A stretch of 64,000 nt of DNA from assembly GCF_009905375.1 (NCBI RefSeq), contig NW_027417132.1, positions 1 to 64,000 of the forward strand, read 5' to 3'. The stretch comes from Apium graveolens. Taxonomy: Eukaryota; Streptophyta; Magnoliopsida; Apiales; Apiaceae. Position numbers and translations under genes: made by a program. How positions within the stretch are numbered: the stretch's first letter is position 1; every line of letters begins with the position of its first letter. Of the stretch, positions 1-12,056 are shown one piece after another. The notes beneath the pieces are model-generated. The model did no database searches, was not told the DNA's origin, and saw only the letters and a program-made list of their open reading frames with translations.

Positions 1-2140
1 GACTAGGTGCAAATGGCATGTTAGCAAACGGTGCATTTATATTCTGTGTAGACATAACATTTATAGCCATGGGAGGCATGACATTCATGTTAGGAAATTG
101 AGGTGGCACATACATGGAAGTAGGCATGGCAGATTTGCAATTAACAGACAAATGATTTACACTACCACACTTGACACAAATTTTTCTAGGAGCATATTTA
201 TCAGGTGTGTAGTTATTGTGTTTGTTAATCCCTACTTTACCATTTCTATTGTTTTTCTTTTTAGTCTCTGTTTTTACCTCAATCTTTTCAAGTCTGTCAC
301 TTAACTGTTTGACAGTCATGTGACCAACATTAGCCTTTTTCCCTTTCTTAACCTGACTCGATTCTCCTGAAACAAAGTTATTGGAAACATAACCATACTT
401 TTCATTTAACTTAACAAGTTTGGCTTTGCTAATAGGCTTGCTCACAGCTGACAGATGAGGATTTTCATTATTCGACGGATAACCCTTTTTGTTATCCGAC
501 AGATGATCCTAATCATCCGTCGAGTTTACACCTGTTAGCACTCCATCTACCAAATTTGGTTCTAGTTTCTCTTTGTTCTTTTTCCAGGCTGCATCACAGA
601 AAGACTCAATTCCTTGAACTTTGGTGATTTGAGCATGGATATCTCTGGATGTTTTACATGCCTTAATCACCTCTTGTTCACGCTGGAGCTGTTTCTTTAA
701 GATTTCTTCTTTCTTCAAGGACTCAGTTAATTCCTCCTTGGCAATCTTACACTCAGTTCTTAACATTTCAAAATCAATGAACTGAGACTCAAGCACATTA
801 TTTCTCTCACTCAAAAACAAATTGTTTTCTTTGATTTTAGCATTTTCTTTAGTAAGAGACTTAAGTGTAACACGCAAATGATATAACTCTGTAGACATGT
901 CATTTATGGCATCATTACACTCAGCTTTAGATAAATGTGCAAGGTTTGTAGTAATTACCTAATTACTTGAAGAACTTGTTTCTGTCTCATTAGACTTGGC
1001 CATTAGGGCTAGATCAACATAGCTGACATCTTCATCATCATCTAGACCATCTGCTGCCCAGTCATTTTCTTGTGTTATGAAAGCCCTTTCCTTTTGTTTG
1101 AGCAGTTCAAAGTATTTTTTCTTATAATCCACAGGCTCAAACTTTTTCTTACTGAAATCTGACTTCCTACACTCACTGGCAAAATGCCCTGCCAAGCCAC
1201 ATTTGAAACATTTGAATTTTGATTTATCCACCACGTTTCTATTTGGCTTGGCTGCTCCAAAGTTCTTCTTGAACTTGAGCTTGGCACATCTCCTGGAAAG
1301 AAATGCTAGGTGTTCATCAATGTCCTCCATGTCATCTTGGCTCAAAGAATCTTCATTTTCAGCTACAAGCCCTTTGCCCTTGCTTTCACAGACCCTTGAA
1401 GTTGACTCAACAACTTCCATCTTCACTTCCTTCTCTTTTTCCAACTGAGCAACTAGTGCAATGGATCCTCCTTTCTTCTTTCCTCTCTCCATCCTCTCAT
1501 CTTGCTCTATTTCAAGCTCATAAGTTTTTAGGATGCCATACAGTCTCTCCAAAGTAAACTCCTTATAATCTTGTGAGTTTCTTAATGAGACTATCATTGG
1601 TTTTCATTCCTTTGGAAGTGATCTAAGGAATTTCAGATTGGAGTCTTTTGTCTGATAGACCCTTCCATGCAACTTTAGAGCATTTAGTAGTTTTTAAAAC
1701 CTACTAAAAATGTCAATGAGAGACTCACTTTCTTCATTATGAAAATGCTCATATTGCTGAATCATGAGCTGCATCTTATTTTCTCTAACTTACTCAGTGC
1801 CATCACAAATGATCTGTATTGTATCCCAAACATCCTTGGCAGTTTTACAGTTGATAATGTTGTCAAACATATCTCCATCAACTCCATTAAACATGATATT
1901 CATGGCCTTTTTATCATTCCTGACTTGTTTAATGTCAGGATCAGACCATTCATGCCTTGGCTTGGGGACTGATGGCTCGTTTCCTATTGCAGCTCTCATT
2001 GGAACATGAGGGCCTCTTTCTATGCAGTCAACATAGGCCTCATCTTGAGAAAGCAAATGAAGATGCATCTTTACCTTCCAATGGTGTTAATTATCTTTAT
2101 CCAGAAAAGGGATCTTGACTCCAACATCCTTCTTGTTCAT
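1..2140 (-). pseudogene. gag: Gag of Sirevirus B (decayed, partial)
   Basis: Structural Gag polyprotein, which would form the particle and bind the RNA genome. The start is the ATG at 2138-2140, about 48 bases after the PBS, the usual short Sirevirus leader. In order come a Copia-type gag core, a lysine-rich stretch, a CCHC zinc knuckle (CFKCGLAGHFASEC, near 1150-1215), an acidic segment, a coiled coil (near 509-898) and a second knuckle (CVKCGSVNHLSVNC, near 130-180). In-frame stops include 2087-2089, 1790-1792 and 959-961. Copy G has CAG at the position of the 959-961 TAG, so that stop is a C-to-T change. The protein cannot be made intact. The C terminus lies beyond base 1. Confidence 0.85.
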
Positions 2141-2187
2141 CTTGCTGTATTGTTTTGATCTTTAAACTCTTTGTAAGCTAAGAGCTT

Positions 2188-2199
2188 GCTCTGATACCA
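2188..2199 (-). other. Primer-binding site of B (initiator tRNA-Met)
   Basis: The minus strand reads TGGTATCAGAGC, which is complementary to the 3' end of plant initiator tRNA-Met. It lies 2 nt from the LTR end, as expected for minus-strand DNA priming in Copia elements, and fixes the orientation of B. Confidence 0.92.
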
Positions 2200-2201
2200 A
2201 T

Positions 2202-3219
2202 TGTTAGTCCCTTAACAATATGACCAGAATTACAGAAGTGGGGTTGAATGGAATTCTTGAAACTTTTTCTTGAAATAAAAATGTTCTAACTCGAATATAT
2301 ATAAGTGTGAATTGATTAGCACAATGCGGAATAGTTACTTAAATGAATCAAAACACAAGTAATTTCTGGTGGATTTGAATGATTCCACCAGAGATATATA
2401 TTATATATCGAGAGAACCCTGTGTGCAAAATGCTCACAGCTGCTTACAACAATTGAACAACTAAGAATACAGAGAAATGCTAAGGATTCTACTTACAAAT
2501 GTTTCTCTGCTTGTTTCTCAGATTCGGTATTTTTTTAGTTGCTACTTCTTGGTTTATATATATCACCAAGGTTACAAAGTAATGAGACAGGATAATAAAA
2601 CAAAAACTATCTAGTCTATTACAATGCTACTTCATTACTCTCTTCCAGCATCTTTGAATATCTTCATAATAGCATGGAAATGGCAATGCTTCTTTGTTCT
2701 CGAAAACCCAGTTGAATAGGCTACCACATTCCATTCGCATCCACTCGACGCATGTGACTGTGTTGTCACTGCCAACAGATATTTGAATTATTTATCCGTC
2801 GGGTTCATGATCATCCGTCGAGATATTGATCATTCGTCGGGTTGTTGATCATCCGTCAAATTCATTGTTTATTCATCCGTCGGGTAGCAATCAGGCACTT
2901 GACTTCATTTCACTTATGCAGAATTACAAGAAATCATCTATGTACAATTAATCAACGTATTATGCATATCTAACTAAAGTCAACATGAATTAAGTACTAC
3001 TACAGATTCTAAACAATGTGTATGCAGAAATGTGCTTCAGACTTATTGTTACATAAGCTACTCACTCGATGGATAATAAGTCATCATCCGTCGGGACTAT
3101 ATTGAGTCATCCATCGGGACTATAAACCTCATCTGTCGAGTGCTACATAATTTCACTAAGTAAAATCTACCAAGTTGTTTTGTTCATAAAATTATCAAGT
3201 ACACAACATATACACAACA
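2202..3219 (-). repeat. 5' LTR of Sirevirus B
   Basis: About 1,018 bp, bounded on the plus strand by TGTTAG and CAACA (TG...CA in both orientations). It is homologous along its length to solo LTRs K and E. Two clusters of the word TATCCGTCGG/CGAG and its variants lie at 2797-2885 and 3062-3142. The minus strand has a TATA-like stretch near the plus-strand sequence tttatatatatcacc at 2552-2566. Confidence 0.9.
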
Positions 3220-5793
3220 ATATCCGACATCAAGGGAATCAGCCCTTCCATTGTCCAACATAGGATTCACTTAGTTGATGATGATAAATCGGTTAGAGAG
3301 CTACAAAGGAGGTTAAACCCGACTTTAAGGAAGTTGTTAGAAAAAAAAATCCTTAAATGTCTAGATAATGGAATCATCTATCCTATATCTGATAGTTCAT
3401 GGGTCAAACCTGTTCAAGTAGTGCCTAAAAAGTCAGTGATCGCTGTCATTGTCAATGAGGATGATGAACTAGTTCCCACTCGTGTTTGGTCTGGTTGGAG
3501 AATGTGTATTGATTATAAGAAACTTAATGATGCCACTAGGAAATATCATTTTCCTCTACCCTTCATTAATCAAATGTTAGAAAGGTTAACAGGTCACTCA
3601 TACTACTATTTTCTATATGGTTTTTTGGGTATTTCCAAATTCCCACTGCGCCGAGGATCAATAAAAAACCACTTTCACATGTCCTTTTGGAACCTTTTCC
3701 TACCGTCGCTTAGCTTTTGGTCTCACTACTTCCCCTGCCCCCTTTCAAAGATGTATGATGAACATTTTCTCTGATATGGTAGGAGATTTCCTAGAAATCT
3801 TTATAGATGACTTTTCCATTTTCGATTCCTCTTTTCATCAGTGTCTTAATCATCTTGAATTATTTTTAAAACGGTGTAAAAAAATAAACCTTGTTCTTAA
3901 TTGGGAAAAGTGTCATTTCATGGTCAAAGAGGGAATTGTTCTTGGTCATAAAATTTTGTCAAAGGGAATTGAAGTTTATAAAGCTAAAGATTGGTCTCAT
4001 TGCTAATCTACCTCCACCAAAATCTGTCAAAGAAATCCGTTCATTCTTAGGACATGCTAGTTTTTATAGGCGTTTCATTCAGGATTTTAGCAAAAAGGCT
4101 AGACCGTTGACCAAACTTCTTTTTAATGACATAAAATTTGAGTTCTATAATGAAATTCTTTAATATTTTGAACATCTTAAGAAAGAGTTGACCTCAGCCC
4201 CTATCATTTAGTCCCCTGATTGGAACCAACATTTTGAGCTTATGTGCGATGCGTCTGATTATGCTGTAGGGGCAGTTTTAGGACAAAGAATCAATTAGAT
4301 ACCTCATGTCATATACTATGCTAGTAAGACTCTAAATTATGTTCAACTTAACTACTCCACCATTGAAAGAGAACTTCTAGCGGTAGTTTTTGCTCTTGAA
4401 AAGTTTAGGTCGTATCTAATAGGTTCTAAAATCATTGTTTACACAGACCACTCTGCTCATAGATATCTCTTCTTTAAGAAAAACTCGAAGGCCCGATTAA
4501 TTAGGTGGGTATTGTTGCTCCAATATTTTGACCTAGAAATTAGGGATAAGAAGGGTTCTGAAAATATTGTTGCTGATCATCTTTCCTATTTAGTAGTGGA
4601 GTCCACCATTGATATGCCTTTGAATAATCTTTTCCTGATGAACATCTTGTTTCCATATCTATTACTCCTTTTTTGATGATATTGTTAACTACCTTGTCAC
4701 TGGTGACATTCCTTCTCATTGGTCTAAGCAAGAAAAATCCAAATTTCTCTCACGAGCCAAATACTTCTTTTGGGATGATCCCTATCTTTTTAAGTATTGT
4801 CCAGACCAAATAATTAGGTGGTGTGTTCCAAACGATGAGTTTTAGGAATATACTTTCCTTTTTCCATGATCAGGCTTATAGAGATCACTTTAGTGCTAAA
4901 AAGATAGCTGCTAAAGTACTTCAATGTGGCTTCTATTGGCCTAGTTTGTTTAAAATTCTTCTAACTTTTGTACCGCTTATAATAGGTGTCAACAGTTAGG
5001 AAAGATCATTAGAAGAAACATGATGCCAATGAATCCATTCTTAGTTGTTGAAATATTTGATGTCTAGGGTATAAATTTTATGGCTCCCTTTCATAATTCT
5101 TTTGGTAGCCTCTACATTCTCTAGCGGTTGATTATGTGTCTAAATGGGATGAAGCCATACCAACTAAGTCTAATGATAACAAAGTAGTTCTTAAGTTCTT
5201 GAAGGAAAATATCTTCTCTAGATTTGGTACGGCTAGGGCTATAATTAGTGACCGGGATAGGCACTTTAAAAACCATCAGTTTAAGTCTCTTTTGCGAAAG
5301 TAATCCATCACTCATAAGTTAGCCACACCTTACTATCCTCAAACTAGTGGTCAAGTAGAGGTCTCTAATAGGAAAATCAAATAAATTTTAGAGAAAACTG
5401 TAAATTCAAATAGGAAAGATTGGTCTGTTAAGCTGGTAGATACACTTTGGGCTTATCGTACAGCTTTTAAGACTATTTTGGGTATTTCTCCTTATAGGCT
5501 TATTTTTGGTAAAGCATGTCATCTCCATGTTGAACTTGAATATAGAGCTTATTGGGCCATTAAATAGTTGAATGTAGATTTACCCACTACTGGTAGTCAT
5601 AGGAAGTTACAACTGTCTGAGTTAGAAGAAATTAGGAATGATGCCTATAAAAATATTATGATATTTAAAGAAAGAACTAAACTTTTGCATGACAAATCTA
5701 TTTTGAGAAAGTTTTTTTCTCCCGGTCAAAAAGTTCTATTGTACAACTCTAGGTTGCATTTATTTCCTAGAAAATTGAGATCTAGGTGGGAGG
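3220..5793 (+). pseudogene. pol: Pol remnant of Athila-like Gypsy A (RT, RNase H, integrase)
   Basis: This is Ty3/Gypsy pol without its upstream half, which was displaced when B inserted at 3219/3220. RT begins with DIKGISPS; the catalytic box is FIDDF near 3800; motifs such as LGHASFYRRFI follow near 4050. RNase H is marked by ASDYAVGAVLG near 4250 and YTDHSA near 4440. Integrase runs from about 4850: AVDYVSKW near 5130, ISDRDRHF near 5240-5265 and SGQVEVSNRKIK near 5347-5382. Many stops and frameshifts are present, and the RT palm segment near 3600-3750 is scrambled. The chain stops at 5793, where Copia H begins, and resumes at about 18404. Related to D but clearly diverged. Not functional. 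Confidence 0.88.
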
Positions 5794-6760
5794 TGAAAGA
5801 GATATGTCCTCAGTCTAATCATGTATGATGATTTAGGAATAACTGTTATATAATTTGTTTTGATTTCATTGATATTAATAAAAGACTTATTTTGGTTTTA
5901 TTACGGGCTTTATCTATTTAAGTGTTTAAATAAGATATACTATAGTTTAGAGTAAAGCTTTTTATAGATTATGATGAGATCATAATAATGAGACCTAAAC
6001 GATGATAACTCTAAACTTAAATATTTCCTGGTCGTAGGATTACTAACTGGCAATTAGTAATCCGCAAAGATCGGTACATACTATGCTTGCTTCATTATGA
6101 AGGATGTCTGTTCTCATAGACATTTGTGTGGTGACACTATAGCTAGTATGTAGGTGCTTATTATAGAATAAGTTCACTAAACATGACTCACACAGCTGAA
6201 CAACTGACGGAGTTCACTCACGTGTCAGCAGTTGTTCATATAGTGATAGTTGTACAAGTCAGCAGTTGTTCACATAGTGACAGTTGTACAAGTATCCTTA
6301 GACTTGAGGTCATCATAGTCATCTTGTGTACACTGAACTATGCTTTGGTTTAGTTCTTAGTCTCCAGGGAAAATTATAAGGGCTCTACTGGGTATAGAAA
6401 TTTGTACACGAAGATAGTATATGATCAATAAAGGATCATCCCCTTCCAGTGAAGGAAGAGAATGTTCAATGCTGATCCACTTATGCTAGTTCAGGAATCT
6501 CTGGCCAGAGTGAATGAAATTAGAAATGAGTTTCTAATTTACATTAAATAGAACTAAGCATAGTGAATGGGAAAGCAAATGATTAAATAAGATAGTCTTG
6601 ACACAAGTTCCATGCCTTATATTTAATCGTGACATTGCAGGATAGAAGGAATTGATTGTACGGTAACTACTCACTGAATAGGTTCTTGGTATTCTAAGTA
6701 GTGAATTCGTATTATCCGGATAGTCGCGATAAGCTGAGAAGTATCCCTCACGATGTAGAA

Positions 6761-7217
6761 TAAATATGATTAATTTATTAATTAATCATATTTAATGAAT
6801 TAGAGAATTTATATAAATAATGATAAAATAGTTTTATTATTATTTATTTCTACTACCGGCTTAATATTGAACCTACATGGTCACACCATAAAAGAGAATG
6901 ATTTAATGGTGGAGGAATTAATTAATGATGGCTGGTAATTATTTATTTGTGAAATAAATAATTAATTAGCCGATTTAATAATTGATTAAATGAGATTTAA
7001 TTAATTATAAATTAATTAAGAAAAGTTCTTAATATTATTAATCAAGAATTTAATTTTGAAAATTAAATCAAGTGAGAGAATTATTTTTCTAAAGTGTTTA
7101 GAAAATGGATTAATGATTAAAAGGTGTTTTAATTATTAGTTAATTGGTTAATAAGAATAATCAATTAAAGGGTTAATAATAATAATATTTTATGGAAAAT
7201 TTTCAGCTGAAAATTTT
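6761..7217 (+). repeat. Chain of eight short hairpins in U3 of H
   Basis: Consecutive inverted repeats: 6761-6774 with 6781-6794 (14 of 14 paired); 6930-6948 with 6952-6971 (near perfect, 3-nt loop); 7024-7033 with 7041-7050; 7051-7065 (TAATTTT-G-AAAATTA); 7085-7105 (9-bp perfect arms, loop GTG); 7111-7122 with 7127-7138 (11 of 12); 7143-7150 with about 7158-7165; and a perfect 22-bp palindrome at 7196-7217. All are AT-rich and end 3 bp before the TATA box. The same chain is in the 3' LTR (about 17580-18045). Confidence 0.8.
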
Positions 7218-7220
7218 GCC

Positions 7221-7228
7221 TATAAATA
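7221..7228 (+). promoter_or_regulatory. TATA box of the H 5' LTR
   Basis: TATAAATA, about 350 bp before the LTR end and directly after the hairpin chain; it probably sets the U3/R boundary about 30 bp downstream. The matching site in the 3' LTR has changed to TATAATTA. Confidence 0.65.
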
Positions 7229-7578
7229 TACAATTATAAACCCTATTTGCCTCAACCCAAATAATTAACCTTAATTCTAAAGTAGAACAAGAGGGAGGCA
7301 ACTAATACTCTCAACCTCTTCCTCCTCCATCACATTGTACTCTTGGTGGATACCGGTGGAGTGTTTCCCACTTGAGGAGCAGCTGCTAGGGATTTCCGTT
7401 CATCGTTCTTGGATCGCTATTAAAGACCTCCATCTTTCCATTAACGTAAAGCTTTTTAAGGTAAACATACTGAACTACGAATTAAATATTATTTTTCGCA
7501 TGGATCCTGCGGAGGGTTTCAGTTTTTTAAGATTTAAATTTATGTTTTCGTTGCGTTTATGTGCTAAATACCCTTCAA

Positions 7579-7591
7579 TGGCATCAGAGCT
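7579..7591 (+). other. Primer-binding site of H
   Basis: tggcatcagagct lies one base after the 5' LTR end. It matches the initiator tRNA-Met PBS (TGGTATCAGAGC) with one T-to-C difference. Confidence 0.85.
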
Positions 7592-9497
7592 ACTTGCGAA
7601 AAGTTTTTAATTCGTTTATGTGCTTAACTGTTTTCTATATATGAGCATGTACGTGATTCACCATGATTTGATGTTGATATAATATGCTTATATATGTATA
7701 TTTTTGAATATATGATATTCATGTGAGTTGTATAATCATAAGATGATTATGTAATCTGTATATATACTGATATATACATGATTTATGTTTGTTCTAATTA
7801 TGAGAATCATATTAGATACAGATTCTGAATTGGCTGCTGCAGATTTGCTGAAATCTGGGTCTAGTATCCGATTTACGCAAACGAATACCCTATTCCATAG
7901 GTAAACGAGCGTCTGAACAAAACTGATAGCAAATGCTATCAACGACTCGTCTGTAAGGCGTTTGACGTCGTTTACTGCCCATAAACAGTGATTCTTATTT
8001 TTCTGATTTGATTCTGATTTTTCTGATTTTTGTCATATTATTTTTATGATTAGATCATGGATAATATGATATGTTAAGATCAGATTATGTGTTTTAACAT
8101 GCTTTTATGTGTTGTATGAGCATGGTGGATGGTTATGGTCTTTCGACCTTAGTGTAATGGTTTTGGTTTTGGTTTTAAATACGACTTGCATGTCGTCAAT
8201 CTTTGTAATCATAAATCTCGAATGTAACTCGAGTTATTCTTGTAAGTTCATTAGATTAGTTTTACTTTCAATCATGTAATGTAATTGAAGACTCAAGAAG
8301 GCTATCCAATGGAGGTGATACAAAGAAGAAGACGAGGCATACAAGAAGTCTAAACAAAGAAGAAGACTTATGTAATAAGTAGTTGTATTTATTTCCATCA
8401 CCATATTAGATTGACCTTGATCCTTATCATGAGCTTGATAAAGATCACATAGGATGGGGCCATAACCAAACATATTTACTTTATTGCACTTTACATTTAC
8501 TTGTTTATTTAATTTTATATATGAGATATATGCCTATATTTACCATGCGATGATAGATTTAGGCGAACTTAAATCAATATAAGGCGTGCTCTAGAAAATC
8601 TAGAATATGAATCATTTTTTGCCTTAACAATAATATTATGAATACAATCATGAGATTCTTGTGTTTATGAAACACGTAATTAAATATGAATTTTCAATAT
8701 TGAGAGAAAGGATGATTCCGTCAAAAGCAGATTTCTATCTGTAAGAAAGGGGTATTAAGTGACGCCTCTTGACAATGCTCCCCCCGATCTGGGAATCATC
8801 TGATTATCGATTATTTATTTGAAATATTTAATTTAAAAGGAAGAATCTCATTATAATATGATTATGATTGTAACATAATATAATCCCTCTAAAATTAAAT
8901 AATATCAAGTAGTAATTGGCCAATGACACAACGGGCTTGTGTCGGTCATAGCCTTCCAACATGGTAGAAAGTGGTTCTTATTTTTAAATCATTGTCGTTT
9001 CATGCTACAGCCGAGGGCTTTTATTTTGAAATAAGAAATACTTGTCTATTACATAGAGATGTGTACATTGAATTAGAATCTAAAGGTCGTTACGTGCTAC
9101 AGCCGTGGGCCGTTGGAGACTGATTCAATTGTACGAAATATTGGGTTAGACTTGACTTTCTAATATTGAGTTTGTTGTGCTACAGCCGTGACTCAATTAT
9201 TCAAGAGGCTAAAGTTTTATTAGGGAATAACATAAGATGTAATTGACAAGAGTTATCTGCCTTTTGAACATCATATGACGTTTCGTGCTACAGTCGAGGT
9301 TGTGTGATGGAATGTAGGATTCCTATTCCCACTAGCATTATGAATGCTTAATTTTCACTTAGGGGTTGTATAAATTAGATAAACTAGTGGGAGCCACTTA
9401 TGAATAAAGACCCGATTCATATAGTATCTTGAAATGAAATTGAATATTTGCTAAGTGTTGTTATGTGTTCATTATTTACAGATTTACTATATTCGTT
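7592..9497 (+). other. Long untranslated leader of H
   Basis: About 1.9 kb between the PBS and gag without a convincing ORF. The first 1.3 kb is AT-rich and unremarkable to my eye. The last 550 bases contain the stem-loop array annotated separately. Confidence 0.7.
8925..9309 (+). repeat. Stem-loop array with conserved loop in the H leader
   Basis: A perfect 7-bp hairpin (8925-8931 with 8937-8943) is followed by four hairpins that each present the same loop, GTGCTACAGCCGTGG or a close variant. The TGCTACAG cores start at 9003, 9095, 9178 and 9286, so spacing is 83-108 nt. Flanking arms: 8975-8989 with 9023-9037; 9063-9081 with 9117-9134; about 9151-9170 with 9191-9214 (weaker); 9269-9279 with 9299-9309 (fully paired if G-U pairs count). 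The four stems have different sequences while the loop is kept, which suggests an RNA structure family in the genomic RNA, perhaps for packaging or dimerisation (inference). Confidence 0.75.
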
Positions 9498-10280
9498 ATG
9501 TCTTCTGCACTATCACTCCGGAGTATGCTAGATGCTCACAAGTTGACCGGTCCTAATTTTGCTGACTGGCTTCGAAACTTGAGAATTGTTCTCAGGGTTG
9601 AGAAGCTGGAATATGTGTTTGACTCACCTAAGCCTACTGAACCTGCTAGCGATACACATAATGATGAACTTGTTGTGTATTGTAAGTGGATAGATGATGA
9701 AAATGTTGCTCAATGCATCATGCTAGCTTCCATGAACATTGAGCTACAGAAGCAACATGAGCATATGGATGCTCACACTATCCTTATGCATCTACAAGAG
9801 TTGTATGATGTGGCAGGGAGGACAGCTCGATATTAGATATCGAAGGAACTGTTCGGTTGTAGAATGTCTGAGGGATCATCTGTGAATGACCATGTACTTA
9901 GGATGATCAATTTGATTGAACGTCTTGAACAACTTGGTTTTGCCATGGATGGGGAGCTGAGCCAAGACTTGGACTTGCAATCACTTCTGAGTTTGTTCTC
10001 GCAGTTTGTTGTGAACTTTCACATGAATAAGCTGGATGTCAGCCTGCCTGAACTCCACAACATGTTGAAGACTGCAAAATCGAATTTTCCCCCTAAGAAG
10101 AGTTTTGTTCTTCTAATTGGTAAAGGTTCCAATCCTAAGAAAAGGAAGAAGAACCCTTCCAAGAAGAAGAAAGTAGATGAGAAAAAGCCGGTTCCACCAA
10201 AATTTGAAGACCCCAAGAGCAAAGTTGTTTGCTTTCACTGTAACAAGGTGGGGCACTGGAAGAGGAACTACAAGGTTTAC
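9498..10280 (+). pseudogene. gag: Gag of Copia H, first part
   Basis: Copia Gag, the coat and RNA-binding protein. I chose the ATG at 9498, which precedes the conserved opening (LDAHKLTGPNFADWLRNLRI); an upstream in-frame ATG at 9465 lies in leader. An in-frame TAG at about 9834 breaks the chain, which then continues in the same frame. A lysine-rich stretch precedes a zinc knuckle near 10231-10272 (CFHCNKVGHWKRNY), where the fourth ligand cysteine is replaced by tyrosine. Solo LTR I cuts the gene right after the codons for KVY. The frame resumes at 14340 with LAELKKKK. Not functional. Confidence 0.86.
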
Positions 10281-11434
10281 TGTAACACCCCCAAATCCGG
10301 GGTCGGGGATCCGGGTTGTCACGAGTTCCATTTCCCTTAATAACACCCAATCTTAATAAACAATCAACTACTCTGTACTGTGACCCCACAATAAACACAC
10401 ACACCACAAGTTATAGTCTCAGAGATGAATATCCAAAAATAACACGAGTCATTTTATTCCACAATTATATGCCATTACACCTTAAAAGGGTTTCTGAATA
10501 AATTTACATTTCTTTGCCATTATTACAATTCATAAAGATACATAAGTCTGGTACATCAAAAGTTGAAAGCCTAGGCTATTGCTAGTTCCTACCTCAGCTA
10601 CAGCGATATCAACGCCTATAGGAAACTGCGGAACATTTCCTATCCACTCGCGAATTGGGAGCTTGGTCCTGTTCATCTTGTATATCTGATGTTGCGTGAT
10701 GAAAGAAGAAAGCAAGGGTGAGCAACAAGCCCACCGAAATAGTATGTATAATAATTTACAATATATGAGCATTCTCATAGTACTCAAGAAAGTCTTGGTT
10801 AAGAAGAAATGAACCAAGTTTGTTATTTTAATGCGACAAAGTCGCAAAATATTAAGTATATATATACCTATATACTTTTCATAATCCTTGAAATCCTCTG
10901 ACATGTATAATATACACAGAGTTCCAGTTTATAACTGTATAAAAATATCGTTGCAAGGTGATCTCATATATCTAACCATGTCTCAACGTTTTTCTGAAAA
11001 TCTTTGTCATACATAAGATAATCATTTACTAGATATAAGTTGAAAAGATGAAGTTACAAGATACTCCAATATACTTATATCTTTTCTGAATACTACTCGA
11101 ACTACCACCGTTTAAGCTATAATCAGTTTCAAAAGTTCATCCATAGATGAGACTACAAGATAAGATTTGAATAGATTCAATTTTTGAAATATCATTCAAA
11201 AGAAATGAAGTTACGAGATACTTCATTTAAGTCCCGATATATATACACACCTATATATATATATATATATCTCATACATTTCCTGAAAACCTCTGTCATG
11301 TAAAGTATGAACAGAGTTGCAATATCCAATGAATTTGGAAAGAAAAGAATTTTGGCATAAACCCGATATCTTGCTGATCAGGCAAAGATACCAATACGTA
11401 ACCTTTTCTACTGTAGATGGATGAATTCCTCGCC

Positions 11435-11544
11435 GGTCATCACCCTGGCCGCATTCGGACCTCGCGCTAGACCGTTACCCGGCCACTCACGCGTGGATGG
11501 ACTGTCACCCAGCCTCTTACACCTTCATAGACCGTACCCCGGCC
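11435..11544. repeat. Degenerate ~30-bp periodic repeat in LTR I
   Basis: Four related words of the form RGACYGTYACCCGGCC start at about 11435, 11469, 11499 and 11529, with spacing 34, 30 and 30 bp, in an otherwise AT-rich LTR. The island is GC-rich. Function unknown. Confidence 0.6.
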
Positions 11545-12056
11545 TGTCGCTTATGCCGACTCAATCAGATGGACTTACTTCCCGAACATTGGGCAAGTAA
11601 TCAAATTGTTGTCTCAAAACAGCAACCACGTTGCGAATATAAAATACACCACAGAGCCGGATCCCTCAGGTTTTGAGCGAGTATTTAAATCCCCTTCGAA
11701 AGGAGGATCTTAAATATAAAAATGAGTTTTGGGATCCGCCCTAACTTTTAAAAATCATTTTGAAGACTCGAAAACATTTTTAAGAATGTTTGGAGTAATG
11801 CTAATTTAATGAAATATATTAGTCCCGATATATTAGAAAATATCTGAATATTATTATTTAAATAATATTCCCATAAGGATAATCTTTATAAAAATAATTG
11901 AAGTAAAAGTTTTAAAACTCATACTTGAAATGAATAATAAATAACCAAAGATATATTTATACGAAAGTACGATCTTTATTTGAATAATCGAAAATAAGTT
12001 TGATTATCGAAACATTATTCTTTAATAAAATAAAGAATATTATTTAATAAATAAGT

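Larger units (their letters stand above)
1..3219 (-). mobile_element. Sirevirus-type Copia element B, 5' part
   Basis: Read on the minus strand, this is an LTR (2202-3219), an initiator-Met PBS, and a Sirevirus-like gag running off the left edge; the rest of the element lies outside the window. The gag is closely similar to that of element G at 62670-64000, and the LTR matches solo LTRs K (31102-32085) and E (39098-40151), so B, E, G and K form one family. The right boundary is sharp: at 3220 the sequence turns into Gypsy A reverse transcriptase. The candidate TSD on the right is atatc (3220-3224), but its partner is not in the window. Confidence 0.88.
5794..7577 (+). repeat. 5' LTR of Copia H
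   Basis: 1,784 bp, starting TGAAAGAGAT and ending CCCTTCA. It matches 16649-18398 along its length, with scattered substitutions. It is about 34 bp longer than the 3' copy because one segment around 6226-6295 (cagcagttgttca ... gttgtacaagt) is present twice here and once in the 3' LTR. A chain of short inverted repeats occupies 6761-7217. Confidence 0.94.

Noticed and set aside
2188..2199. tRNA-Met gene fragment
   Set aside because: Only the 12-nt primer-binding site is present; there is no cloverleaf.
8993..9300. CRISPR-like array from the repeated TGCTACAGCC word in H
   Set aside because: Repeats are too short, spacing is uneven, and the setting is a plant retrotransposon leader; RNA stem-loops explain it better.
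10530..10904. 124-codon minus-strand frame in solo LTR I as a gene
   Set aside because: It lies inside an LTR, its composition is unlike coding sequence, and no domain is recognisable.
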